In this document: piece by piece, positions 45,567-54,077 of the stretch
Numbering within the stretch: position 1 is the first letter of the stretch
Layout of the letters: every line of letters starts with the position of its first letter
Assembly (NCBI RefSeq): GCF_000716445.1
Contig: NZ_JNWK01000016.1
Location: 1 to 64,000, forward strand
DNA length: 64,000 nucleotides
Reading direction: 5' to 3'
DNA from: Streptomyces wedmorensis
GTDB lineage: Bacteria > Actinomycetota > Actinomycetes > Streptomycetales > Streptomycetaceae
Notes under the pieces: model-generated
What the model was told of the DNA's origin: nothing
The model's input: the letters and a program-made list of their open reading frames with translations, nothing else
The model's database searches: none
Program-made: the position numbers and the translations under genes

Positions 45567-46396
45567 CCGCGCTCACCGAACTGCCCCCCGCGGCCGCCTC
45601 GTACGACGACCTCGTCGAGCGCGTCCTGGCCGGCGGCTACGGCCCCGACCCGCGCACCCGGCGGATCTCGGTGGCCTTCACCACCCGGCAGGCCGTACGG
45701 CACGAAGGGCGCGGCTCCGGCTACCGCAACGAGGTGCTGAGCCTGCGCCTCGCGGAGGCGGTCGGATCCTGCGCGGTCGAACCGGGCGAGCTGCCCGACG
45801 GCGCCGTCGAGGAATGCGTCGGCGCCGACGTCGCCCGCCTCCTGCGACACGAGCTGGCGCCCGTCCGGGTCGCCGCCCTCGACGCGTACCTCATGCACGC
45901 CCTGCCGCACGGCCCCGGCAACGGCGGACACCCCTGCCCACTGCCCGCCGGCACGTCACTGGAGAAGTCCCGCGCCCGGGCCGAGGCCGTCGTGGACCTC
46001 GTCGGGGCCGAGCCCGGGGCGACCGTGCTCGTCGTCGGCGTCGTCAACTCCCTCCTGGAGGCCCTGCGGACGCGCGGCCTCTCCTACGTCCCCTGCGACC
46101 TCAAGGGCGGCACGACCGAATGGGGCGAGCAGGTCCGCACCGACGCCCTGGCGGAGCTGGACCGCTGCGACGCCGTCCTCGCCTCCGGCATGACCCTCGG
46201 CAACGGCAGCTTCGAACCGCTCCGCCGGCACGCGCGCCACCACGGCATCCCCCTGGTGATGTTCGCCCAGACAGGCAGCGCGATCCTTCCGCGCCTGATC
46301 GGATCGGGCGTCACCGCGGTGTGCGCGGAGCCGTACCCCTTCTTCTGGCTGGACGGCGGTCAGGGAACCGTCCACCGCTACGGAGGCACCCTGTGA
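45563..46396 (+). CDS. Rossmann-like protein of DUF364/heavy-metal-chelation type
   Basis: A 277-residue protein. The N-terminal domain (20-130) is followed by a Rossmann-like DUF364 domain: ATVLVVGVVNSLLEALRTRG, DAVLASGMTLGNGSFEPLRR (204-222), IPLVMFAQTGSAILPRLI. DUF364 was named for presumed heavy-metal chelation. Several His and Cys (HALPHGPGNGGHPCPL, 112-127) may bind metal. ATG 45563 and the stop overlap both neighbours by 4 bp. Function open: enzyme or metal-loading factor. Confidence 0.7.
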   Translation: MTALTELPPAAASYDDLVERVLAGGYGPDPRTRRISVAFTTRQAVRHEGRGSGYRNEVLSLRLAEAVGSCAVEPGELPDGAVEECVGADVARLLRHELAPVRVAALDAYLMHALPHGPGNGGHPCPLPAGTSLEKSRARAEAVVDLVGAEPGATVLVVGVVNSLLEALRTRGLSYVPCDLKGGTTEWGEQVRTDALAELDRCDAVLASGMTLGNGSFEPLRRHARHHGIPLVMFAQTGSAILPRLIGSGVTAVCAEPYPFFWLDGGQGTVHRYGGTL

Positions 46397-47499
46397 CCAC
46401 GGCCGTCCTCGGCTCCGCGCGCACCGCGGGAAACCGGGAGCTCCTCGCCCTGCTGGGCCGTACACCGCTCGCCCGCGTCACCGTCGACCTGCCCTGCCCA
46501 CAGCCGGGCTTCTGGGCCAAGCTCGAAGGACTCGGCGTCGGCGGCATGAAGGCGCGCGCCGCCGTCTCCATGCTGCTCGGAGCCGAGGAGCGCGGCGAAC
46601 TGCTGCCGGGCGCACCGGTCGTGGAATCCACCTCGGGGACGCTCGGCATCGGACTGGCCTTCGCCGGACAGGCACTCGGCCACCCGGTCGTGCTGGTCGG
46701 CGACATCGAGCTGGAGCCCTCGATGCGGCAGCTGCTGCGCGCGTACGGCGCCCGCCTGGAGCTCGTCGACCGCCCGGCGGCCGAAGGCGGCTGGCAGGCC
46801 GCCCGGCTCGCCCGACTGCGCGAACTGCTCGGGCGGCTTCCCGGCGCGTACTGGCCCGACCAGTACAACAACCCCGACAACACCGCGGGTTACGCCTCCC
46901 TCGCGGCCGAACTCGCCACCCAGCTCGACCACCTCGACGTGCTGGTGTGCAGCGTCGGCACCGGCGGCCACAGCGGCGGGATCATCGGACCGCTCCGACG
47001 CCACTGGCCCGGCCTGCGGCTCATCGGCGTGGACGCCACCGGCTCCACCATCTTCGGCCAGCCCGCCAGGCCCCGCCTCATGCGCGGCCTGGGCAGCAGC
47101 ATCCATCCGCGCAACGTCGCCTACGACGCCTTCGACGAGGTCCACTGGGTCGGCCCCGCCGAGGCCGCCGACGCGTGCCGCCGGCTGGCCCGTTCCGCCT
47201 TCGTCAGCGGCGGCTGGAGCACCGGCGCCGTCGCCCTCGTCGCCGCCTGGGCCGCCCGCGTCCACCCCGGAGCCGTCGTCGCCACCGTGTTCCCCGACGG
47301 CCCCCAGCGCTACCTCGGCAGCGTCTTCGACGACGACTTCACCACCGCCCACGGCGTCGACCCGGCCACCGCCGCCACCCGACCCGTCGAGATCCCGCAC
47401 CCCCGGGCCGTGGAGGCCACCGGCTGGGCCCGCTGCGGCACCGTCACCGATCCGCTCGCGCACCGGCCGAGCGCCACCACCCCGGAAGAGACCCCGTGA
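46393..47499 (+). CDS. Cysteine-synthase-family PLP enzyme
   Basis: A 368-residue type II fold PLP enzyme. Lys 53 (GGMKARAA) is the cofactor lysine, STSGTLGIGLA (79-89) the phosphate/substrate Asn loop with Leu for Asn, GTGGHSGGI (189-197) the phosphate loop. The Asn-to-Leu change and the GTGGHSGG variant depart from OASS and suggest a different nucleophile or amino-acid acceptor, as in diaminopropionate-forming SbnA-type enzymes. GTG 46393 overlaps the previous stop (GTGA). Confidence 0.8.
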   Translation: MTTAVLGSARTAGNRELLALLGRTPLARVTVDLPCPQPGFWAKLEGLGVGGMKARAAVSMLLGAEERGELLPGAPVVESTSGTLGIGLAFAGQALGHPVVLVGDIELEPSMRQLLRAYGARLELVDRPAAEGGWQAARLARLRELLGRLPGAYWPDQYNNPDNTAGYASLAAELATQLDHLDVLVCSVGTGGHSGGIIGPLRRHWPGLRLIGVDATGSTIFGQPARPRLMRGLGSSIHPRNVAYDAFDEVHWVGPAEAADACRRLARSAFVSGGWSTGAVALVAAWAARVHPGAVVATVFPDGPQRYLGSVFDDDFTTAHGVDPATAATRPVEIPHPRAVEATGWARCGTVTDPLAHRPSATTPEETP

Positions 47500-48554
47500 A
47501 GTCCCGTCAGCGCACCGTACGTCTCGAACTCGCCGAGCCGCTGCGCATCTCCCGCTCCACGATGGCCGCCCGCGACGCCGTCTGGCTGACCGTCGAGCAC
47601 GACGGGCGGCGCGGCCACGGAGAGGCCGTCACCAGCGTCTACTACGGACTCGACACCGACACCCTGGAACGGCTGCTCCACGCGGAATCACAGTGGCTGG
47701 CCGGCTTCCACGACCCCGAGACCGCCCTGGAGGCCGTCCAGGACGGCACCCGCCGGGCCGCCGCCCCTCCGGCCGTCACCGCGGCCGTCGAATCCGCGCT
47801 GCTCGACCTCGTCGGCAAGCGCGCGGACCTCCCGGTCCACCGGCTCCTCGACCCCCGGGGCGCCCCGCCCCGCGCCACCACCGCCCGCACCCTCGGCATC
47901 ACGCCACCGGAGCGGGCCGGGGCGCGGGCGGCCCGCCTCGTACGCGACGGGTTCACCGTCCTCAAGGTGAAGGCCGGCGCCCCGGACCCGGGCGACGACC
48001 TCGCCCGCGTACGGGCCGTCCGCACCGCCGCGCCCCACGCCCGGCTGCTCCTCGACCCGAACGGAGCGTGGACCGTACGGGAGGCCGAGCGCCTGCTCCC
48101 GCTCTTCGCGGAGCTGGGCGTCGAGGCCGTCGAACAACCCCTGGCCCCCGGCGATCCCGAGGCGCTCGCGAGGCTCGCGGAGCGCTCGCCGCTCCCCGTC
48201 GTCGCCGACGAGGACGCCGTCGACTTCGAGGACGTCCGCCGCCTCGCCGGACGCGTCCAGGGGATCAACGTCAAGCTGGCCAAGTGCGGCGGCGTCGGCG
48301 CCGCCCTCCGCATCGCCGAACTGGTGGCGGACACCGGAACCGAGCTGATGCTCGGCTGCCTCACCGCCAGCACCCTCGGCATCGCCCCCGCCGTCCACCT
48401 CGCCCACCGCGCACGCTGGGTCGACCTCGACGGCCACCTGCTGCTCGCCGACGACCCCTGGGCGGGCATCGGCGGCACCGACGGCACCGTGCGGGCGAGC
48501 CGGCACCCGGGCCTCGGCGTACGCGAGCGCGCCGCCCGGGAGGCCGGGACGTGA
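47496..48554 (+). CDS. Dipeptide-epimerase-like enolase superfamily enzyme
   Basis: A 352-residue enolase superfamily member. VLKVKAG holds Lys 157 and Lys 159 (the catalytic K-x-K), LLLDPNGAW Asp 187, VEQPL Glu 213, ADED Asp 238 and NVKLAKCGG the second catalytic Lys near 260-263, all as in L-Ala-D/L-Glu epimerase-type enzymes. It should epimerise an amino acid residue of a dipeptide or amino-acid conjugate, fitting an ATP-grasp product. GTG 47496, 4-bp overlaps at both ends. Confidence 0.85.
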   Translation: MKSRQRTVRLELAEPLRISRSTMAARDAVWLTVEHDGRRGHGEAVTSVYYGLDTDTLERLLHAESQWLAGFHDPETALEAVQDGTRRAAAPPAVTAAVESALLDLVGKRADLPVHRLLDPRGAPPRATTARTLGITPPERAGARAARLVRDGFTVLKVKAGAPDPGDDLARVRAVRTAAPHARLLLDPNGAWTVREAERLLPLFAELGVEAVEQPLAPGDPEALARLAERSPLPVVADEDAVDFEDVRRLAGRVQGINVKLAKCGGVGAALRIAELVADTGTELMLGCLTASTLGIAPAVHLAHRARWVDLDGHLLLADDPWAGIGGTDGTVRASRHPGLGVRERAAREAGT

Positions 48555-49810
48555 GGACCTGGCACGAGATACGCGGCTTCCCGATAGCCGTCCGGCTGCT
48601 CCTCCTCAACCAGCTCGGCGTCAACACCGGCTTCTACCTGCTCGTCCCGTACCTCGCCCTGCACCTGACCGGGGACCTGGGGATGTCGGCCGCCGTCGTC
48701 GGCATCGTGCTCGGCGTGCGCAACCTCAGCCAGCAAGGGCTCTTCATCATCGGCGGCACCGCGTCGGACCGGCTGGGAGCGCGCGGCGTCATCATCGCCG
48801 GATGCGCCCTGCGCACCGTCGGCTTCGGACTGTTCGCCCTCGGCGACGGACTGCCCGTGCTCCTCGCCGCGTCCGTGCTCAGCGGCCTGGCCGGAGCCCT
48901 CTTCAACCCCGCCGTGCGGGCCTACCTCGCCCTGGAGGCGGGGGAGCGCAAGGCCGAGGCGTTCGCCCTGTTCAACGTCTTCGCCACCACCGGCGCCCTG
49001 ATCGGGCCCCTGCTCGGCAGCGCCCTGCTGCTCGTCGACTTCCGGGCCTCCGCGCTCACCGCGGCCGGGATCTTCGCGGTGCTCACCGCCGCCCAGGCCC
49101 TGGTGCTCCCGCCCCGCCGGGTCGCGCCGACCGGCAACAGCGTGCTCGGCGACTGGCGCGAGGTGATCGGCGACCGGGGCTTCCTCGCCTTCGCCCTGGC
49201 CATGGTCGGCATGTTCACCCTGGAGAACCAGCTGTACCTGCTGCTGCCCGACGCGGCCCGCCGTGCCACCGGCCGGGAGGGCGCCGCCGGCCTCGTCTTC
49301 CTCGTCGGCACCCTCGCCCACCTCGGGCTCCAGCTGCGCCTCACCGCAGCCCTCAAGAGACGTGGAAACAGGGCGCGTTGGATCGGCTCCGGGCTCGTGC
49401 TGATGGGACTGTCCTTCCTCCCGCCGGCGGCCGTCGCGGGACACGGCGGCACCCCCGACGGCCTCGCGGACGCCACGGCGCGCGTGCTGCCCGTCCTGGC
49501 CGGCGTCCTGCTGCTGAACCTGGGCGTGATGCTGGCCCAGCCGTTCGTGATGGAACTGATCCCCGCCTTCGGCCGGACGGAACTCACCGGCACCTACTTC
49601 GGCCTGTTCTACGTCGTCTCCGGCATCGCCGCCGCCGTCGGCAACGCGCTCGTCGGCTGGGCCATGGACGCCGGCGGCCGCGCGGACACCCCTTGGCTGC
49701 CCTGGGCCTGCTGCGCCGCCTTCGGCCTCGCCTCCGCCGCCGGCATCGCCCTGCTGCACCGCCGCCGCGTCCTGCCCGCCCACCCCGCCGCCGTACCGGC
49801 CACCGCATGA
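48551..49810 (+). CDS. MFS transporter, probable exporter
   Basis: A 419-residue protein with 12 hydrophobic segments. Typical MFS loop between helices 2 and 3, GGTASDRLGARGVII, and PLLGSALLLVDFRASALTA. It resembles small-molecule/drug efflux MFS proteins. In this operon it is the only exporter and would release the product. GTG 48551 overlaps the epimerase stop; its own stop overlaps the methyltransferase start (ATGA). Confidence 0.85.
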   Translation: MRTWHEIRGFPIAVRLLLLNQLGVNTGFYLLVPYLALHLTGDLGMSAAVVGIVLGVRNLSQQGLFIIGGTASDRLGARGVIIAGCALRTVGFGLFALGDGLPVLLAASVLSGLAGALFNPAVRAYLALEAGERKAEAFALFNVFATTGALIGPLLGSALLLVDFRASALTAAGIFAVLTAAQALVLPPRRVAPTGNSVLGDWREVIGDRGFLAFALAMVGMFTLENQLYLLLPDAARRATGREGAAGLVFLVGTLAHLGLQLRLTAALKRRGNRARWIGSGLVLMGLSFLPPAAVAGHGGTPDGLADATARVLPVLAGVLLLNLGVMLAQPFVMELIPAFGRTELTGTYFGLFYVVSGIAAAVGNALVGWAMDAGGRADTPWLPWACCAAFGLASAAGIALLHRRRVLPAHPAAVPATA

Positions 49811-50649
49811 GGAGCACCCCACCCTTGACCTTCACCACCGCGAACCTGCTCACCGACCAACCGGCCCTGTACGAGGCGCGCTTCCCCGACCCCGAACGGC
49901 TCGCCGGACGCTGGGCCGAGGACCGTCTGCGCCGGTACGGCCCACCCGGGCCCCGCGTCCTGGACATCGGCTGCGGCACGGGCCGGGACGCCGCGCACCT
50001 CCACCGGGCCGGCCGCACCGTCACCGGTGCCGACCTGTCCGAGGCGATGCTCGCGCACGCCCGCGCCCGGCACCCCGGGCCCGCGTACGTCCGGGCCGAC
50101 CTGCACGGCTTCGACCTGGGGGAGCGAAGCTTCGACGCGGTGGTCTGCCTGGACAGCGCACTCCTGTACTGCCACACCAACGACCAGCTCGACGGCTTCC
50201 TCACCTCCTGCCGCCGGGCCCTCGCACCCGACGGCCTGCTCGTCGCCGAGATGCGCAACGGCGCCTTCTTCCTGGGGCGTACGGAACTCCTCTCGGCCCC
50301 GGCCGTCGCCGGATTCACCTGGCAGGGCACCGCCTACCGCTCCACCACCACCCTGTCCGTGGACAGGACGGCCCAGCTGCTGCGCCGCACGCGGGTGTGG
50401 ACCGCGGACGACGGTTCCCCGCCGGTCGAGCAGCGGTCCGCGTGGCGGCTGCTGTTCCCCCAGGAGCTGCGCCACGTCCTCGCGGCCCACGGCTTCGAGG
50501 TGCTCGCCCTGTACGACGGCCCGGGCCCGCGCACCGAGCCGCGGTGGCAGGAGGGCGACCTCCCCGCGGCGACGGCCGACGGCGACCGGCTGCACCTGGT
50601 CGCCCGCCTCACCGCCACCCCCGATGCCCCACCGGGCCCCCGGCCCTGA
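49807..50649 (+). CDS. Class I SAM-dependent methyltransferase
   Basis: A 280-residue methyltransferase: RVLDIGCGTGRDAAHLHRAG is motif I, AVVCLDSALLYCHTNDQLDG and RRALAPDGLLVAEMRNG follow. ATG 49807 overlaps the MFS stop; TTG 49826, with GAGGAG eleven bases upstream, is a possible alternative. It may N- or O-methylate the product, tuning metal affinity or protecting a carboxylate. Linked to the ABC genes by only 64 bases. Confidence 0.85.
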   Translation: MRSTPPLTFTTANLLTDQPALYEARFPDPERLAGRWAEDRLRRYGPPGPRVLDIGCGTGRDAAHLHRAGRTVTGADLSEAMLAHARARHPGPAYVRADLHGFDLGERSFDAVVCLDSALLYCHTNDQLDGFLTSCRRALAPDGLLVAEMRNGAFFLGRTELLSAPAVAGFTWQGTAYRSTTTLSVDRTAQLLRRTRVWTADDGSPPVEQRSAWRLLFPQELRHVLAAHGFEVLALYDGPGPRTEPRWQEGDLPAATADGDRLHLVARLTATPDAPPGPRP

Positions 50650-50713
50650 CGCCGTCACCGGTCCCCGAACCCCGCGCCATCCATCAGCCCGCACCACAGC
50701 AAGGAACAAGATC

Positions 50714-52336
50714 ATGAACCACCCTCCCGCGCACGACCACACGGCGAACGACCCGCGCTTCCCCGGACTCCGCAGACGGGGCTTCCTCACCGTGGCCGCC
50801 GGAGCCGCCGGCCTCGGCGCCCTCGCCCTGACGGGCTGCGACGCTTCGGGACCGGCCGGCGACGCGAAGGCCGGCGACAGCGCCGCGGCCGGCGGCAGGC
50901 CCCGGCGCGGCGGACGCCTGCGTGCCGCGTTCGCCGGCGGCGGGGCGAGCGAGACCCTCGATCCGCACCTCGCCAACCTCTTCGGGGACGTGGCCCGCGC
51001 CAAGGCCCTCTTCGACAAGCTCGCCGACTACGGCCCCGACCTGTCCGCCAGGCCGCGCCTCGCCGCGCGATGGGAACCGAACGCGGGCCTGGACCGCTGG
51101 AAGGTCACGCTGCGCGAGGCCGCCTTCCACGACGGGAAGCCGGTCACCGCCACCGACGTCCTGTACAGCTACCGGCGCATCACAGACCCCGAGAAGGCGT
51201 TCCGGGCCAAGGCGTCCCTGGAACCGATCGACCTGAAGGCCAGCCGCGCACTGGACGAGCGGACCGTCGAATTCGTCCTCAAGCGGCCGACCGCCGAATT
51301 CCCCAACGTGCTCGCCGCGTTCGGCGCGTACATCGTGCCCGGCAGGGAGCAGGACTTCGACCGGAACCCGGTCGGCAGCGGCCCCTTCCGCCTGGTCTCC
51401 TTCGCCCCCGGGAAGTCGGCCGTCCTCAGGCGCAACGACGGCTACTGGGACGGAGCCCCGTACCTGGACGAACTGGAACTCCTCGTCGCCAACGAGGAGT
51501 CCGCCCGGATCAACGCCCTCCTCGGCGGCCAGATCGAGTACGCCCACGAGCTCGACCCCACCACCGCCCGGGCCCACGAGGGCGGGGGCCGGGTCGAGAT
51601 CATCCGCCTCCGCAACAGCACCATGCAGGCGTTCGCGATGAAGACGGACCGCCCGCCGTTCGACGACAAGCGCGTACGGGAGGCGTTCTTCCTGATCGCC
51701 GACCGCGCGGAGCTCGTCGCCGGCGCCCTGTCCGGCGCCGGAGAGATCGGCAACGACCTGTTCGGGAAGGGGTACGAGTACTACGACGCGAGCCTGCCCC
51801 AGCGGGAACAGGACCTCGACCGGGCCAAGGCGCTGCTCAAGGAGGCCGGAGCCGAGGGCCTCGAGGTCACCCTCGACACCTCGCCCGTCGCCGCCGGATT
51901 CACCGAGGCCGCCACCATCTTCCGCGACCAGGCCGCCAAGGCCGGCGTCACCGTCACCGTCAGGACCGGCAGCAAGGACAGCTACTGGAAGGACGTCCTC
52001 GACTCCGGCACCTTCTGCTCCTACCGCTCCGGCGCCATGCCCGTCGAAGCCCACATCTCCCAGCGCCTGCTCACCGAATCCACCACCAACGCCACCAAGT
52101 GGCACCACAAGGACTTCGACGCCCTCTACCGGCAGGCGCAGTCCACCAAGGACAAGGCCTCCCGCGCGGCCGTCTACGCCCGCATGCAGCGCCGGCTGCA
52201 CGCCGAAGGCGGCTTCCTGGTCTGGGGCTTCGCCGACTGGATCCTCGGCACCGCCCGCCACGTCCGGGGCGTCGAGACCAAGGCGCCCGCCAACTCCCTC
52301 GACTGGGCCCGCTTCGACAAGGTGTGGCTCGCGTGA
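50714..52336 (+). CDS. Family 5 (Opp/Nik-type) solute-binding lipoprotein
   Basis: A 540-residue extracellular binding protein. The N terminus has a Tat motif (RRGFLTVAAG) and lipobox LTGC with Cys 42. The mature part is peptide/nickel-type: GGRLRAAFAGGGASETLDPH, KVTLREAAFHDGKPVTATDV, YSYRRITDPEKAF, KYEY..YD. It should recognise an oligopeptide-like or metal-chelate ligand, plausibly the product after metal binding. ATG 50714 with AAGGA upstream. Confidence 0.9.
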   Translation: MNHPPAHDHTANDPRFPGLRRRGFLTVAAGAAGLGALALTGCDASGPAGDAKAGDSAAAGGRPRRGGRLRAAFAGGGASETLDPHLANLFGDVARAKALFDKLADYGPDLSARPRLAARWEPNAGLDRWKVTLREAAFHDGKPVTATDVLYSYRRITDPEKAFRAKASLEPIDLKASRALDERTVEFVLKRPTAEFPNVLAAFGAYIVPGREQDFDRNPVGSGPFRLVSFAPGKSAVLRRNDGYWDGAPYLDELELLVANEESARINALLGGQIEYAHELDPTTARAHEGGGRVEIIRLRNSTMQAFAMKTDRPPFDDKRVREAFFLIADRAELVAGALSGAGEIGNDLFGKGYEYYDASLPQREQDLDRAKALLKEAGAEGLEVTLDTSPVAAGFTEAATIFRDQAAKAGVTVTVRTGSKDSYWKDVLDSGTFCSYRSGAMPVEAHISQRLLTESTTNATKWHHKDFDALYRQAQSTKDKASRAAVYARMQRRLHAEGGFLVWGFADWILGTARHVRGVETKAPANSLDWARFDKVWLA

Positions 52337-53286
52337 CCGGACCACGGTCCTGGATCGCCCGGCGGCTGCTCCTCGGTGCGGCGCAGACGGCGGCCGTCGT
52401 GCTGCTCGTCTTCGCCCTCACCGAGGCGCTGCCGGGCGACGCCGCCGTCGCCCTCGCGGGCGACCAGCCCGACCCGGAGCGCATCGCCGCCATCCGCGAG
52501 GCGATGGACCTCGACCGGCCCGCCCTCGAACGACTGGCGGACTGGACCGCGGGACTGGCGCGCGGAGACCTCGGCACCTCCCTGGCCTCCGGGCGGCCCG
52601 TCGGCACGTACATCGCCGACGGCTTCGGCCCCACGCTGCTGCTCGCCGCCCTGACGGTCGCGCTCCTCGTCCCGACCGGCGTCGGCCTCGGCGTCCTCGC
52701 CGCCCGTCACGAGGGCCGGTTCACGGACCGGCTGGTCAGCTCGCTGACGCTCGGCGTGTACGCCGTGCCCGAGTTCGCCTTCGGCGTGCTCCTCGTCACG
52801 GTCCTCGCCCTGCGCCTGGGCTGGGTCCCCCCGACCGCCGTCGGATACGGAACCGACCTCCTGGCCCACCCCGCCGCCCTGGTCATCCCCGTACTCGTGC
52901 TGCTCTCCCGCCCGGTGTGCTCCCTCGCCCGGCTGGTGCGCGCCGGCATGATCGACGCGCTGGACTCGCCGTACGCGGCACACGCACGCCGCTACGGCGT
53001 CCCGGGCGTCCGCGTCCGGTACGGCCACGCCCTGCCCAACGCCCTCGCGCCCGCCACCCAGCAACTGGCCCGCACCGTCGACTGGCTGCTGTGCGGTGTC
53101 ATCGTCGTGGAGGCGCTGTACGTGATCCCCGGCCTCGGCACCGTCCTGATGAACGCGGTCGCCGAACGGGACGTGCCCGTCGTCCAGGGCCTCGCGGTCG
53201 TCTTCGGCGTCACCACCGTCGTGCTCAACCTCGGCGCCGACCTCGTCGCGCGCCGGTTCGCCCCCAGGACGGAGGCGGCCGCGTGA
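52333..53286 (+). CDS. ABC transporter permease (DppB/NikB-like)
   Basis: A 317-residue permease with six hydrophobic segments. The N-terminal part RRLLLGAAQTAAVVLLVFAL, TEALPGDAAVALAG and GDLGTSLASGRPV are DppB features, and DALDSPYAAHARRYGVPGVR is the EAA loop for the ATPase. GTG 52333 overlaps the binding-protein stop by 4 bp. Confidence 0.9.
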   Translation: MTGPRSWIARRLLLGAAQTAAVVLLVFALTEALPGDAAVALAGDQPDPERIAAIREAMDLDRPALERLADWTAGLARGDLGTSLASGRPVGTYIADGFGPTLLLAALTVALLVPTGVGLGVLAARHEGRFTDRLVSSLTLGVYAVPEFAFGVLLVTVLALRLGWVPPTAVGYGTDLLAHPAALVIPVLVLLSRPVCSLARLVRAGMIDALDSPYAAHARRYGVPGVRVRYGHALPNALAPATQQLARTVDWLLCGVIVVEALYVIPGLGTVLMNAVAERDVPVVQGLAVVFGVTTVVLNLGADLVARRFAPRTEAAA

Positions 53287-54077
53287 AGTCCCGTTTCGCG
53301 CTCGGCGCCGTCGTCGCGGGCGTCCCCCTCGCCCTGGCCCTCGTCGGACCGTGGGTCGCCGGCGGCCCCGGGCCCCGCGCCGCCTCGTTCACGCTCGGCG
53401 GCGGACACCCGCTCGGCACCGACTTCGTCGGTCGTGACGTCTGGGACCAGGTCCTGCTGGGAGGGCGCTCGGTGGTGCTCGTGGCGCTGGCCGCGACCGC
53501 CGTCGCCTACCTCGTCGCGTTCCCCCTCGGCGTCGTCAGCGCCCTCACCCACCGCGCCTGGCTCGAAGAGCTGCTGATGAGGCCGCTCGACGTGCTCCTC
53601 GCCGTGCCGTCGCTGCTGATGATCCTGCTCGTCGCGGCCGTCCTCACCCCGGGGGCCGCCGGCCTCGCCCTCCTCGTGGCGCTCGTCAACATCCCCGACG
53701 CCGCCCGCATCGTCCGGGCCGCGGCGGCCGAGGCGGCGTCGCGCCCGGCGGTCGAAGCCCTCCGGATGCAAGGGGAGACCTGGTGGCGTACCGCCGTCGG
53801 CTACGTCGGCCGGTGCCTCACCCGCACGCTCGTCGCCGACGCGGGCGTACGGCTGACCGGTGTGCTGTACCTCGTGGCCACCGCGGCGTTCCTCGGCGTC
53901 GGCGTCGAGCCGGACGCCGCCGACTGGGCCGTGATGGTGGACCGCAACCGCACCGGGCTGTTCGTCCAGCCCTGGGCCGTGGTCGTGCCGGCCCTGCTCA
54001 TCGTCGCCCTGACCATGGGCGTCAACCTGCTCGCGGACGCGGGGCTGGAGAAGAGGAGACGGACGTGGACGCCGTGA
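53283..54077 (+). CDS. ABC transporter permease (DppC/NikC-like)
   Basis: A 264-residue permease. HPLGTDFVGRDVWDQVLLGG is the DppC GTD.GRD motif, and EALRMQGETWWRTAVGYVGR the EAA-like loop. It pairs with the upstream permease as a heterodimer. GTG 53283 overlaps the previous stop. Confidence 0.9.
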   Translation: MKSRFALGAVVAGVPLALALVGPWVAGGPGPRAASFTLGGGHPLGTDFVGRDVWDQVLLGGRSVVLVALAATAVAYLVAFPLGVVSALTHRAWLEELLMRPLDVLLAVPSLLMILLVAAVLTPGAAGLALLVALVNIPDAARIVRAAAAEAASRPAVEALRMQGETWWRTAVGYVGRCLTRTLVADAGVRLTGVLYLVATAAFLGVGVEPDAADWAVMVDRNRTGLFVQPWAVVVPALLIVALTMGVNLLADAGLEKRRRTWTP

